NCBI RefSeq assembly: GCF_018829635.1 | Contig: NZ_JAHKKG010000011.1 | Span: 62,001 to 126,000 of the forward strand | DNA: 64,000 nucleotides | Origin: Paractinoplanes bogorensis | GTDB lineage: Bacteria > Actinomycetota > Actinomycetes > Mycobacteriales > Micromonosporaceae | Direction of reading: 5' to 3' | Part shown: positions 40,453 to 48,545 of the stretch, piece after piece | Layout: each line of letters opens with the position of its first letter | How positions within the stretch are numbered: position 1 is the first letter of the stretch | Position numbers and translations under genes: made by a program | Notes under the pieces: model-generated | Databases searched by the model: none | Seen by the model: the letters and a program-made list of their open reading frames with translations, nothing else | What the model was told of the DNA's origin: nothing

Positions 40453-41370
40453 ATGGTCACCACCCAGCAAGCACCGTCACGCGGCCGGCCGTGGTTGCGG
40501 CTGTTTCTGACCGGGCTCGGGCTGTGGATCCTCACGGTCGTGGTCACGTTCGTCACCGGCAACCCCAACCTGATCCCGACCCTGGTGCTGCTCGGCAGTT
40601 TCCTGGTGCCGGTGTCGTTCGTGGTGTGGGCGTTCGGCCACCGGCACAGCGGCGAGGTGACCGCGGAACTGCTGTTCACCACGTTCATCACCGGTGGCGT
40701 GCTCGGGGTGCTGGCCGCGTCGCTGCTCGAGACCTACCTGCTGCACCCGTCGCCCGGCCTGTTCGTCGGCGTCGGCCTGATCGAGGAGGCGGCCAAGCTG
40801 GCCGTGCTGGCCTTCCTGACCCGGCGGCTGCAACACAAGTACGCCTTCGACGGCCTGATCCTCGGCGCCTCGGTCGGGTTCGGGTTCGCCGCGTTCGAGT
40901 CGGCCGGGTATGCGTTCACCGCCCTCTTCACCGAACAGGGCCTCTCCCTGATGCAGCTGGTGCAGACCGAACTGCTGCGCGGCCTGCTCGCCCCCGTAGG
41001 CCACGGCCTGTGGACCGCAATCCTGGGCGGCGTCCTGTTCTCGGCCAGCGGCCGCCACCATTTCGCCGTCACCTGGCGTCTGCTGTGGGCCTACCTGGGC
41101 GTGGCGCTGCTGCACGCATTGTGGGACAGTTGGCACAGTATCGCCCTGGTGCTGACCTTGGTGCTGACCGGCACCCGCTACCAGTTCTCCCTGCTCCAGC
41201 GCGGCTACGAGCCCGAGCCCACCGACGCCCAGACACACCTGTTCACCGCCCTCTCCTGGGGCGGCCTGATCCTGGTCTCGATCGTCGGCATCATGTGGCT
41301 TCTTTCCGTACGCCGCAAAGCCGATCGCGAGGCCCGAACAGTCCTGTGGCACATCCCGGCCGGCCGCTGA
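40453..41370 (+). CDS. PrsW-family intramembrane metalloprotease
   Basis: The 305-residue protein has about eight transmembrane helices. The PrsW signatures are GLIEEAAKLAVLAFLTRRL (zinc-binding and catalytic Glu pair), GFAAFESAGYA, GHGLWTAILGG and LLHALWDSWHS, in the order found in the CAAX-protease/PrsW family. PrsW proteases cut anti-sigma factors inside the membrane to release sigma factors. No anti-sigma gene is next to it. ATG 40453 follows GGGAGG; the longer frame from 40276 would overlap the reductase gene. Confidence 0.9.
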   Translation: MVTTQQAPSRGRPWLRLFLTGLGLWILTVVVTFVTGNPNLIPTLVLLGSFLVPVSFVVWAFGHRHSGEVTAELLFTTFITGGVLGVLAASLLETYLLHPSPGLFVGVGLIEEAAKLAVLAFLTRRLQHKYAFDGLILGASVGFGFAAFESAGYAFTALFTEQGLSLMQLVQTELLRGLLAPVGHGLWTAILGGVLFSASGRHHFAVTWRLLWAYLGVALLHALWDSWHSIALVLTLVLTGTRYQFSLLQRGYEPEPTDAQTHLFTALSWGGLILVSIVGIMWLLSVRRKADREARTVLWHIPAGR

Positions 41371-41408
41371 CCCCACACACGAAGCCAGGCCAACAGCAGC
41401 AATAAACG

Positions 41409-41670
41409 GCGTGTCGGCATGGGCCGCCGCACGTTCGACCGCCGGATCGCCTGTTCAGCTGTAGGCGGTGGGTCTGCATGGGCCCTCGCGCGCTCGACCG
41501 CCGGATCGTCTCTTCGGCAGTAAGCGGTGAGTCCGTATGGGCCGCCGCGCGCTTGACCGCCGGATCGCCTCTTGGGCAGTAGACGGTGAGTCCGCTCGGC
41601 CCCCGCACGCTCGACCGCCGGATCGCCTCTTCGGCAGTAGACGGTGAGTCCGCACGGACCCCCGCACGGT
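41409..41670. repeat. 59-bp tandem repeat array, about four copies
   Basis: The core GACCGCCGGATCG recurs at 41437, 41496, 41555 and 41613, a period of 58-59 bp, with the flanking CGGTGAGTCCG and CAGTAGACGG elements repeated too. It lies directly after prsW in a 1.8-kb stretch without convincing genes. Confidence 0.85.
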
Positions 41671-41776
41671 GGCTACGGAACGCACCCACTGCGGACACCC
41701 CACAGTGCCAGCCCTTGACCTGACCCCAGCCATTCCACGACCCGAAAGCGGACGCCTGCCCTTCCCACGACGAGCA

Positions 41777-42079
41777 TCACCTCCGCCTCCGGTGATAGCT
41801 CTTGACGTAAACCGCACGCAGTAAAAGTCCGGGAGGGGGCCGATCTCCCACCACCGAGACGGACAGCGTCCCCTGGTTGATGTTTTGATCTAGCTGGTCC
41901 TCGGCGGACGCTGCGGTGACGGCGCCCGCACCAGCCGATCGCAGCGCGGCGTCCTCCAAGGCGGTCACCGCTCGAGTTAGGTCGCGTCCCGGGAAGACCG
42001 CGGAGGACGACGCCGGACCCGGCGGCCGAGAGTCGGCTACCGTCAGTCGCGGTCCAACGGAGGCGCTGCGGTAGGTCAT
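41777..42079 (-). CDS. Doubtful small protein with a TTA codon
   Basis: A 100-residue frame begins MTYRSASVGPRLTVADSR and ends with many arginines. It starts at ATG 42079 behind a G-rich site. Its third-position GC is visibly lower than in neighbouring genes and it contains a rare TTA leucine codon, which in actinomycetes is found in developmentally regulated or foreign genes. I see no domain. It may be a decayed or recently acquired fragment stranded between the two repeat arrays. Confidence 0.25.
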   Translation of the reverse strand: MTYRSASVGPRLTVADSRPPGPASSSAVFPGRDLTRAVTALEDAALRSAGAGAVTAASAEDQLDQNINQGTLSVSVVGDRPPPGLLLRAVYVKSYHRRRR

Positions 42080-42234
42080 ACCCCGTCCCCAGTCGGCGTC
42101 GGCGGATCCGGTAGAGACACATGGCCGCACACGACGCCCCCGTCCTCTCGGGCTCGTGCATATTCGCGTGGGCGTGGCCTTGGTTGTGTCGAATTCGCGG
42201 TCATGGAATGGGCGTGGCGGTCCGTCGTGTCAGG

Positions 42235-43205
42235 TCCAGCTGGACGGAGCGGGCCGGTTCGCTCGAGCTGGACCGCAGCTGCAGGAATGAGACGCGGCCG
42301 CACACCCCAGCCGGAACCGCACGCGGGCGCATGCCGCACGTGGCGGGTCGGGGCGTGCCGGGGGTGGTCCAGCTGGTGTCGCACGAGGGTCCGTGCCGCG
42401 GGTGGCGGGGTCGGGGTGTGGGCGGGCTTGTCCAGCCGGGATCGCACGCGGGCGTGTCCCGCATCTGGCCGGGTCGGGGCGCGGCGGGCTTGTCCAGCTG
42501 GAGTCGTACGCCGGCCGGTGCCGCGCGTGGCCGGATCAGGGCGCGGCGGGCTTGTCCAGCTGGAGTCGCACGCTGGCCCGTGCCGCGCGTGGCCGGATCA
42601 GGGCGCGGCGGGCTTGTCCAGCTGGAGTCGCACGCTGGTCCGTGCCGCGCGCGGCGGGATCAGGGCGCGGCGGGCTTGTCCAGCTGGAATCGCACGCGGG
42701 CCCGTGCCGTGCGTGGCGGGGTCGGGGTGTGGGCGGGCGTGTCCAGCCGGGATTGCACGCGGACGTGTCTCGCAGTTGGCCGGGTCGGGCGCGGTGGGCT
42801 GTCCAGTTGGAATCGCACGCGGGCCCGTGCCGCGCGTGGCGGGATCGGGTGTGGGCGGGCGTGTCCAGCCGGGGTCGCACGCGGGCGTGTCCCGCATTTG
42901 GCCGCGTCGGGGCGCGGCGGGCTGTCCAGCCGGAATCGCACGCCGGCCCGTGCCGCGCGTCGCGGGATCAGGGCGCAGCGTGCTTGTCCAGCTGGAACCG
43001 CATGCCGGCCCAGGACGGCGCCCTTGGCCAGGCCCTCGACCGGGTGCCGCGCGTGGCGGGATCGGGGCGTGGGCGGGCTTGTCCAGCCGGAACCGCGCCC
43101 GGGCGCGTCCCGCACATGGCAGGGTCGGGGCGTGGCGGGGCTGTCCAACTGGGACCGCACGCTGGCGCGCCTGACGGGATCGCGGTGGGCTACCCGGCCA
43201 GAACC
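42235..43205. repeat. 62-bp tandem repeat array, about 15 copies
   Basis: The marker TCCAG recurs at 42431, 42493, 42555, 42617, 42679, 42742, 42802, 42864, 42924 and 42987, spaced 60-63 bp, with degenerate copies on both sides (42235, 42305, 42367, 43082, 43144). The unit contains GTCCAGCTGGA (a short palindrome), CGCACGC, CCGTGCCGCGCG and GGCGGGCTT. Several frames stay open through it because the unit lacks stops, but no frame shows protein-like sequence. Confidence 0.88.
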
Positions 43206-46060
43206 GTACGCAGTCGGCGGGCCTCCTTCAGCAGACGGCTGTTTCCCTTTCGCTCGGCCACCTCGGCCAGCCCCGGGAGCTCGCCGCGCGTGCCCGTCGC
43301 CGCCGCCACCAGGCAGGCCAGCTCGAGCAGGTCGGGCAGTCCGCGTGGCGCCGTCGGCAACAGCGACGGTAGCGCTGTGGACAGGACGTCCCATACCGCC
43401 GCTGAGGCTCCGGCCCGATGAGCGTCGCCGAGCGACAACGCGACCCGGTTCAGCTTGACCATGCCGGCCGCGCCCAGTTCACCCAGGTCACGCCCGATCG
43501 AGGCGCCGAACGACTCGCGTGATTCGTGAGACGCGGGCGCATCGGACGCTGATGGCTGAGCGGTCGTAGCGAGGGCCGTGAGCGATGTGCCGGCGGCTTC
43601 TGTCGTTGACTGCTCGACGGGTGTCGGCGCCGATGTCGCGAGCGAGTCGTGGGTGGCGGTGACGGTAGCGGGCCGGACAGCTGGCGTGAGCGATGCGCTG
43701 GTCGCGGCCGCTGATGCGGGGCGGGCGGCCAGGGTGAGGAACGCATCGACGGCCGTGACCCGGTCGGGCTCGTGGCGGGCGGCCGACACGTAGGCCAGGG
43801 CCAGTGACATCGCCGGACCGAACGGGCCCTCGTTCTCGGCCAGCGTCGGCAGCAGCGTGCCGTGGCCGCGTTCGTCCTGGTCGGCCAGGGCCGCCAGCTC
43901 GGGGAGGGCCCACGCCGCGATCACCTCGCGATGGTGGGGGAGCGTCGCCGCGAGCACGTCGGGGTAGATCGCGACCGGTTCGCCGTAGGAGGTCACCGAC
44001 ACCCTGTTTCTGCGGGTGACCAGGTCGTCTTCGACGGACAGCAGGCCGGGGGTGGCCGGGGCGACGTTGACCACGACGCGGGCGACCGCCGGTGGCCCTC
44101 CGGAGTAGTAGGCGCGGGACTGGCCCGCCAGCTGCTTGAACCGGCTGCTAACGGGATCGGGCAGGCCGCCCCGGGTGAGCCACTCGGCGAACCGGCGGCC
44201 CGCCGGTGAACTCAGCCCCTCGGCCACCGCTGGGCTGGTGCCGCGGGGCAGGCGGAGCAGCGCCTGCTCGAGGTCGAGCGGCCACGGCTGCCACCCCTCG
44301 GCTTCGGCCTGCCGCAGCCGGTCGGCCAGCACGGCCGCATCGAGGTTGCCGTTGACGTGGGTCGGGGTCGCCATCAGCGTGGTCACCGGCACCGTTCGCG
44401 ACAATGTCGAGAGTTCGACGACGCGCAGCGTCAGCAGGGTCTCGGGGGAGCCGAGCGGCGGCCGGTGGGTGGTGTCGTCACCGCGCAGCCGGGCCCGGAC
44501 GGTGTCGACGAGCCGCTGCCAGGGGCTGTTGCCCTGCTCGCCGGGGACGGGATCGCCGAGGATGGTCCGCAGGGCCGATCCGAGCGCGTGGAGCCGGGGT
44601 CGCCAGCGCTGATCGGCGAACGAGTCGGTGTAGCGGTCGACCACGTGCCGCACCGGTGACAGGTCGCCGGTCGAGCGCAGCGACACGACCCCGGCCAGCA
44701 CCCGCTCCCATCGCAACGACGTCTCTTGGTGCAGCAGCGCGACGACCTCTTCGGCCAGCTCGGACGCGCTGCCGATCGCCGCGGGCAGAGCCGCGACCGG
44801 AGGCGGCGCGGACAGAGCGGCCAAGGGCGGCGAAGGCAACGGCGATGCCGGCAAAGGGCCCGGGGCGGGCGTGGACAAAGATGAAGAGCCAGACGACCCG
44901 GCGAGTTGCCGAGCGCGTCCCGGCAGATCGCCGCCGAGATTCGCGGCCGTGTCGGTCAGCCATGACAGGTCAGACCCGGCGCCCCGCTTCGCGATGAGCG
45001 TCAGCGCCCGCTCCTGGATCTCCAGCACCGGATGGTCGAACGCCGCCGCCACGGTCTCGAGCACCTCGCGGGACGGATCGCGCCGCGCCACCCGGTCGAG
45101 CCAGGACAGCTGAGCCTTGACGAGCGTCTTCTCCTTGCGCACCAACGTCGGCCGGCTGGCCGTGAGCAGAGTGTCGAGCTCGAGCCGCCCCGCGGCATCG
45201 ACCTCGCGGAGCGACCGCTGGGCGATCCCCGCGATGGCCGACGGCGCGTCGGGCAGCAGCTGCGCGTAGTCCAGGGTGTGCGCGGCCATCTCGTCGACGG
45301 TCGGTGCCAGTTCGTCGTGCAGCAGGGCGAACGGCCGCAGCCAGGCCGGCCGGTCGCCGCGGACCAGCCGGTCGATCGTGGCGTCGAGGATCGTCTTGCG
45401 TTCCAGGCGGCCCTCGGCCACGAGCTGGGCCACCGCGGCGGGGAAAGCGGGCGTCTCGGTCCACTGGCCGGCCACCTGGTCCCACATCGTCGTGGCCAGG
45501 TGCGCACCGATCCCGTCGATCTCGAACACCGCGGGCAGCAACGTGTCGAGATAGGGGCTTTCGCGCAGGCGGTCGGCGAACGGACGTCGATTCTGTTGCT
45601 GCAGGTCGACGAGCCAGCCGACGACGACGCCCTCGGTCGGCGAAACGGTCGCGCCCGACTCGGTGAGCAGCGCCGCCACGAACGACCAGCCGCCCTGCCA
45701 CGCCTCGTCGGGCCGGAGCCTGGTCGCGAGCCGCCCGGCGAGATCGCCCAGCCACGGCACCGACCGGGCACGCACCACCCGCAGCGCGAGCGGGAGCGGC
45801 ATCCGCCCCCACTTCTCGCGCAGATCACGCCGGCTCAGCAGGGCCGCCGCCCGGGCCGCGGACGGCATGCTGCCGAGCGCCGCCAGGGCCAGCGCCGAGC
45901 TCGGATCGGTCTTGGGACGCCACCAGTCTTCGGGCTTCATCGCCTTGAGCCGGGCCTCGATCTCGCGGCCGAAGGCGAGCCGTTCCTCTTCGGTCGCCGA
46001 CTCGAGCAGGACGGTCACGGCCGACGCGCCGGAATCGACCGCGGCGAGAATGCGGCTCAC
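43190..46060 (-). CDS. Large helical protein of the SWIM-associated DUF6493-like family
   Basis: The 956-residue cytosolic protein is helical throughout, with HEAT-like stretches (for example RDPSREVLETVAAAFDHPVLEI). A Pro/Ser/Ala-rich linker lies near residues 395-435 and another at about 855-900. This is the usual partner of SWIM zinc-finger proteins in actinomycetes (DUF6493-like). The start GTG 46060 overlaps the SWIM gene's stop (GTGA), so both are translated together. Its function is unknown; co-occurrence suggests a complex, perhaps in DNA repair. The stop (TAG 43190) lies at the edge of the 62-bp repeat array, which may encroach on the 3' end. Confidence 0.7.
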   Translation of the reverse strand: MSRILAAVDSGASAVTVLLESATEEERLAFGREIEARLKAMKPEDWWRPKTDPSSALALAALGSMPSAARAAALLSRRDLREKWGRMPLPLALRVVRARSVPWLGDLAGRLATRLRPDEAWQGGWSFVAALLTESGATVSPTEGVVVGWLVDLQQQNRRPFADRLRESPYLDTLLPAVFEIDGIGAHLATTMWDQVAGQWTETPAFPAAVAQLVAEGRLERKTILDATIDRLVRGDRPAWLRPFALLHDELAPTVDEMAAHTLDYAQLLPDAPSAIAGIAQRSLREVDAAGRLELDTLLTASRPTLVRKEKTLVKAQLSWLDRVARRDPSREVLETVAAAFDHPVLEIQERALTLIAKRGAGSDLSWLTDTAANLGGDLPGRARQLAGSSGSSSLSTPAPGPLPASPLPSPPLAALSAPPPVAALPAAIGSASELAEEVVALLHQETSLRWERVLAGVVSLRSTGDLSPVRHVVDRYTDSFADQRWRPRLHALGSALRTILGDPVPGEQGNSPWQRLVDTVRARLRGDDTTHRPPLGSPETLLTLRVVELSTLSRTVPVTTLMATPTHVNGNLDAAVLADRLRQAEAEGWQPWPLDLEQALLRLPRGTSPAVAEGLSSPAGRRFAEWLTRGGLPDPVSSRFKQLAGQSRAYYSGGPPAVARVVVNVAPATPGLLSVEDDLVTRRNRVSVTSYGEPVAIYPDVLAATLPHHREVIAAWALPELAALADQDERGHGTLLPTLAENEGPFGPAMSLALAYVSAARHEPDRVTAVDAFLTLAARPASAAATSASLTPAVRPATVTATHDSLATSAPTPVEQSTTEAAGTSLTALATTAQPSASDAPASHESRESFGASIGRDLGELGAAGMVKLNRVALSLGDAHRAGASAAVWDVLSTALPSLLPTAPRGLPDLLELACLVAAATGTRGELPGLAEVAERKGNSRLLKEARRLRTVLAG

Positions 46061-47376
46061 GCGCCGACCGCCTGATTCGAGGACGGCGAGGAACCGGCGG
46101 CCACCAGACGGACGGCCAGCGCGTGCTTGCACGGCCCGCGTTCGCCGCGATGTTTGGCCCACCACGGGCAGGTGCAGGATTCGCCGTCGCGCACGTGATA
46201 GACCTCTCCACCACTGCGGACCACACCGTCGGCGCCGACCGCGCCCGCCTCGGCCAGGGCCCGGGCGGCCACGAGTCGCGGGTTCATCTTGGCCACGCCG
46301 TCGACCGTGTAGGGCAGGGTGCGGTGGAAGTAGCCCGCCTCGGCCACGTCGAAGCCGACCCGCCCGGCCGTGCTGAGTTGCGTCAGAGCGTCACGGACGC
46401 GGGCCGCCTCCAGTCCCGATTGCAGTGCCAGCGTGTCGATGTCGATCGACGGGTCCCAGGAGAGGAGCGCGCTGATCAGCTCGGCGTCGTCGGCCGCCTC
46501 GTCGGCGGCGAGAGCCTCGAGCACCGCGCCCTCACCCGAGAATCCGCGGTAGGGCTCCGGCGACAGGGTCAGCGACAGCCGCATGGCGGGACTGCTCAGC
46601 TCCCAGGTGCTGGACACCGGTGCGGAGCCGGCCGTGATCGGTGGGCCGTAGACGCGCAGGGTGGATGCGTACCGGAGAAAGGGTTTGAATGCCGTCAGAC
46701 GGCCCGCGCCGGGCAGGCAGATCGCGCCGGGGACGGGACGGGAGGTCAACCGCAGGGTGCGGCCGGCCGGCACCGCCCACAGCACCGAACGGTCGCCGGA
46801 ATTCATCCGCTGCAGCAACGCCCGCGCCTCGGCCACGCCGAGCTCGGCCCGCGGGTCGAACCGCGAGGTCAGCACCTGAGCCTCGGCGAAACCGCGCAGC
46901 CATCGGCTGGGCAGCGGCACCTTGCGCTCGACGACCGGCCCGTCGAACGTCGTGACGGCCAGCTCGTCGGGGCCGACCGCGAGATGCATCGGGTCGGACG
47001 GGCCGACGCGCGAGAGAGCGCGTTGCAGCGGGACGTTGACGTCGACATTGGTGGTGCCGTGGGCGACGATCTCGCCGTCGATGCCGGTGGGCAGCACGTC
47101 GAGACGGGCGTAGACGCCGCAGCAACCCGAGAACGACTCGAACCGCAGCCGGTCGGACCCAGCTGTCACCACCGGGTCGAGGCTGGCCGGATCGAGCGGG
47201 CGGAAATAGCGGCTGCGCGCCACCTCGGCCACCGCGAGCAGCCCCGACGCGGTGGCGGCCGGGCTGGTCAGGAACCCGGTGAAGAAGCGCGGATGAGCGG
47301 CCGGACCGCCCGACGTCTGCAGCGTGAGGTCGCCCGGCGCGAGGGCCGACGATCCGAGATATGCGTAGCTGACCAT
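46057..47376 (-). CDS. SWIM zinc-finger protein
   Basis: The 439-residue protein ends in a SWIM zinc finger: SCTCPWWAKHRGERGPCKHA gives the CxC...CxH ligands. SWIM proteins bind nucleic acid or partner proteins and often act with RecA-type recombination factors. The rest is a beta-rich region followed by a helical winged-helix-like segment (ALQSGLEAARVRDALTQL). ATG 47376 is the best start: a promoter-like TGTCGTAC-N8-TATCTT lies 8 bases upstream, so the message would be leaderless. It is the first gene of a two-gene operon with the DUF6493-like gene. Confidence 0.82.
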   Translation of the reverse strand: MVSYAYLGSSALAPGDLTLQTSGGPAAHPRFFTGFLTSPAATASGLLAVAEVARSRYFRPLDPASLDPVVTAGSDRLRFESFSGCCGVYARLDVLPTGIDGEIVAHGTTNVDVNVPLQRALSRVGPSDPMHLAVGPDELAVTTFDGPVVERKVPLPSRWLRGFAEAQVLTSRFDPRAELGVAEARALLQRMNSGDRSVLWAVPAGRTLRLTSRPVPGAICLPGAGRLTAFKPFLRYASTLRVYGPPITAGSAPVSSTWELSSPAMRLSLTLSPEPYRGFSGEGAVLEALAADEAADDAELISALLSWDPSIDIDTLALQSGLEAARVRDALTQLSTAGRVGFDVAEAGYFHRTLPYTVDGVAKMNPRLVAARALAEAGAVGADGVVRSGGEVYHVRDGESCTCPWWAKHRGERGPCKHALAVRLVAAGSSPSSNQAVGA

Positions 47377-47383
47377 GCCGGAG

Positions 47384-47406
47384 AAGATAGGGCACCCGTA
47401 CGACAC
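47384..47406 (-). promoter_or_regulatory. PafBC-type (DNA-damage) promoter of the SWIM operon
   Basis: On the minus strand the sequence is GTGTCGTAC, eight bases, then TATCTT, matching the same pattern as 31428-31450. The SWIM-gene ATG begins 7-8 bases after the -10, consistent with a leaderless transcript. Confidence 0.5.
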
Positions 47407-47423
47407 TTTTTCGCGCGTACGAT
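47403..47423 (+). promoter_or_regulatory. Promoter candidate of the site-2 protease gene
   Basis: GACACT-like -35 and TACGAT -10 (47418-47423) precede GTG 47430 by six bases, suggesting a leaderless transcript. It overlaps the leftward SWIM promoter. Confidence 0.35.
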
Positions 47424-47429
47424 CGGCCC

Positions 47430-48545
47430 GTGCTCGCCGGTGCGTTCCTCTTCCTCATCGCGATCTGCCTGTCCCTCGCGCTCCACGAGGCGGGCCACAT
47501 GATCGCGGCCCGGGCCTTCGGCATGAAGGTGCGGCGCTTCTTCGTGGGCCGCGGCCCGACGCTGTTCTCGTTCCGGCGCGGCGAGACCGAGTACGGTCTG
47601 AAGGCCCTCCCGATCGGCGGCTTCTGCGACATCGCCGGCCTGACCGCCCTCGACGAGTTGAGCCGCGACGAGGAACCCCGGGCGATGTGGCGCTACCCGA
47701 CCTGGAAGCGCACTACGGTGATGCTCGCCGGTCCGATCACCCACGTGTTCCTGGCCGTGGCGATCCTTTATGCGATGGCGGTCAGCTTCGGTCTGCCCAA
47801 CCTGCACCCGGTCACCGAGCCGGTGGTCGCGGCGACCCCCTGCGTGGGCGCGGTCTGCCCCGCCGCCGACGCCGGAATCCAGCCAGGCGACCGCATCGAG
47901 AGCATCGGCGGCACCCCCACCCCGCGCTGGGTGGATGTGCTGACCGCGGTCCGGGCGTCGAACGGGCCGACCACGATGGTGATCAAGCGAGCCGAGACGA
48001 GACAGACGATCACCGTGAATGTCGTCTCCGGCCGCATCGGCGCCGCACCGCAGCCCGCGCCCGCCTACCTGCAGTACGGCCCGGTCGAGGCGGCCGGAGC
48101 CACCATGACATTCACCGGCGAGCTCCTGGGCGGCACGGTCAGCCAGCTCAGACAGTTCCCCGAAAAGATCCCCGCGGTCATCCACGCGATCCGCGGGGAG
48201 CGTGACCCCGAGACCCCGATCAGCGTCGTGGGCGCGAGCCGTCTCGGGGGAGAGGCGGTCGAGCGCGGTCTCTGGGGCACGTTCCTGTTGCTGCTGGTGA
48301 GCCTCAACCTGTTCATGGCCGTGTTCAACACGCTGCCACTACTGCCGCTCGACGGCGGTCACATCGCGGTCGTCTGGTACGAGCGCGTCCGCGACGTGAT
48401 CCGGCGCCTGCGTGGCCGTCCGGCCGGCGGCCCGGTCGACTTCACCAGGCTTGTCCCGGCCACGCTCGTCCTGATCGCGATCGGCGGGGCGGTGATGGCG
48501 CTGACCATCACCGCCGACATCATCAATCCGATTCGCCTGTCCTAG
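47430..48545 (+). CDS. Site-2 protease (M50, RseP-like) with PDZ domain
   Basis: The 371-residue membrane protein has the zinc-binding HEAGH motif at residues 19-23 in the first helix, a PDZ domain at about residues 145-210 (AGIQPGDRIESIGGTPTP) and the second active-site motif LPLLPLDGGH near residue 305. This is the layout of RseP/RIP1-type intramembrane proteases, which cleave anti-sigma factors and other membrane regulators; typical length is 370-450. GTG 47430 follows the -10 closely. The 3' end overlaps the convergent MFS gene by 23 bases. Confidence 0.92.
   Translation: MLAGAFLFLIAICLSLALHEAGHMIAARAFGMKVRRFFVGRGPTLFSFRRGETEYGLKALPIGGFCDIAGLTALDELSRDEEPRAMWRYPTWKRTTVMLAGPITHVFLAVAILYAMAVSFGLPNLHPVTEPVVAATPCVGAVCPAADAGIQPGDRIESIGGTPTPRWVDVLTAVRASNGPTTMVIKRAETRQTITVNVVSGRIGAAPQPAPAYLQYGPVEAAGATMTFTGELLGGTVSQLRQFPEKIPAVIHAIRGERDPETPISVVGASRLGGEAVERGLWGTFLLLLVSLNLFMAVFNTLPLLPLDGGHIAVVWYERVRDVIRRLRGRPAGGPVDFTRLVPATLVLIAIGGAVMALTITADIINPIRLS

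Noticed and set aside
42235..43205. Possible CRISPR array
   Set aside because: The whole 62-bp unit repeats, including what would be spacers; there are no cas genes nearby.
42121..43458. 445-residue plus-strand frame of repeated Gly/Arg/Ser blocks
   Set aside because: It arises because the 62-bp unit has no stop codons; several other frames are equally open and none looks like protein.
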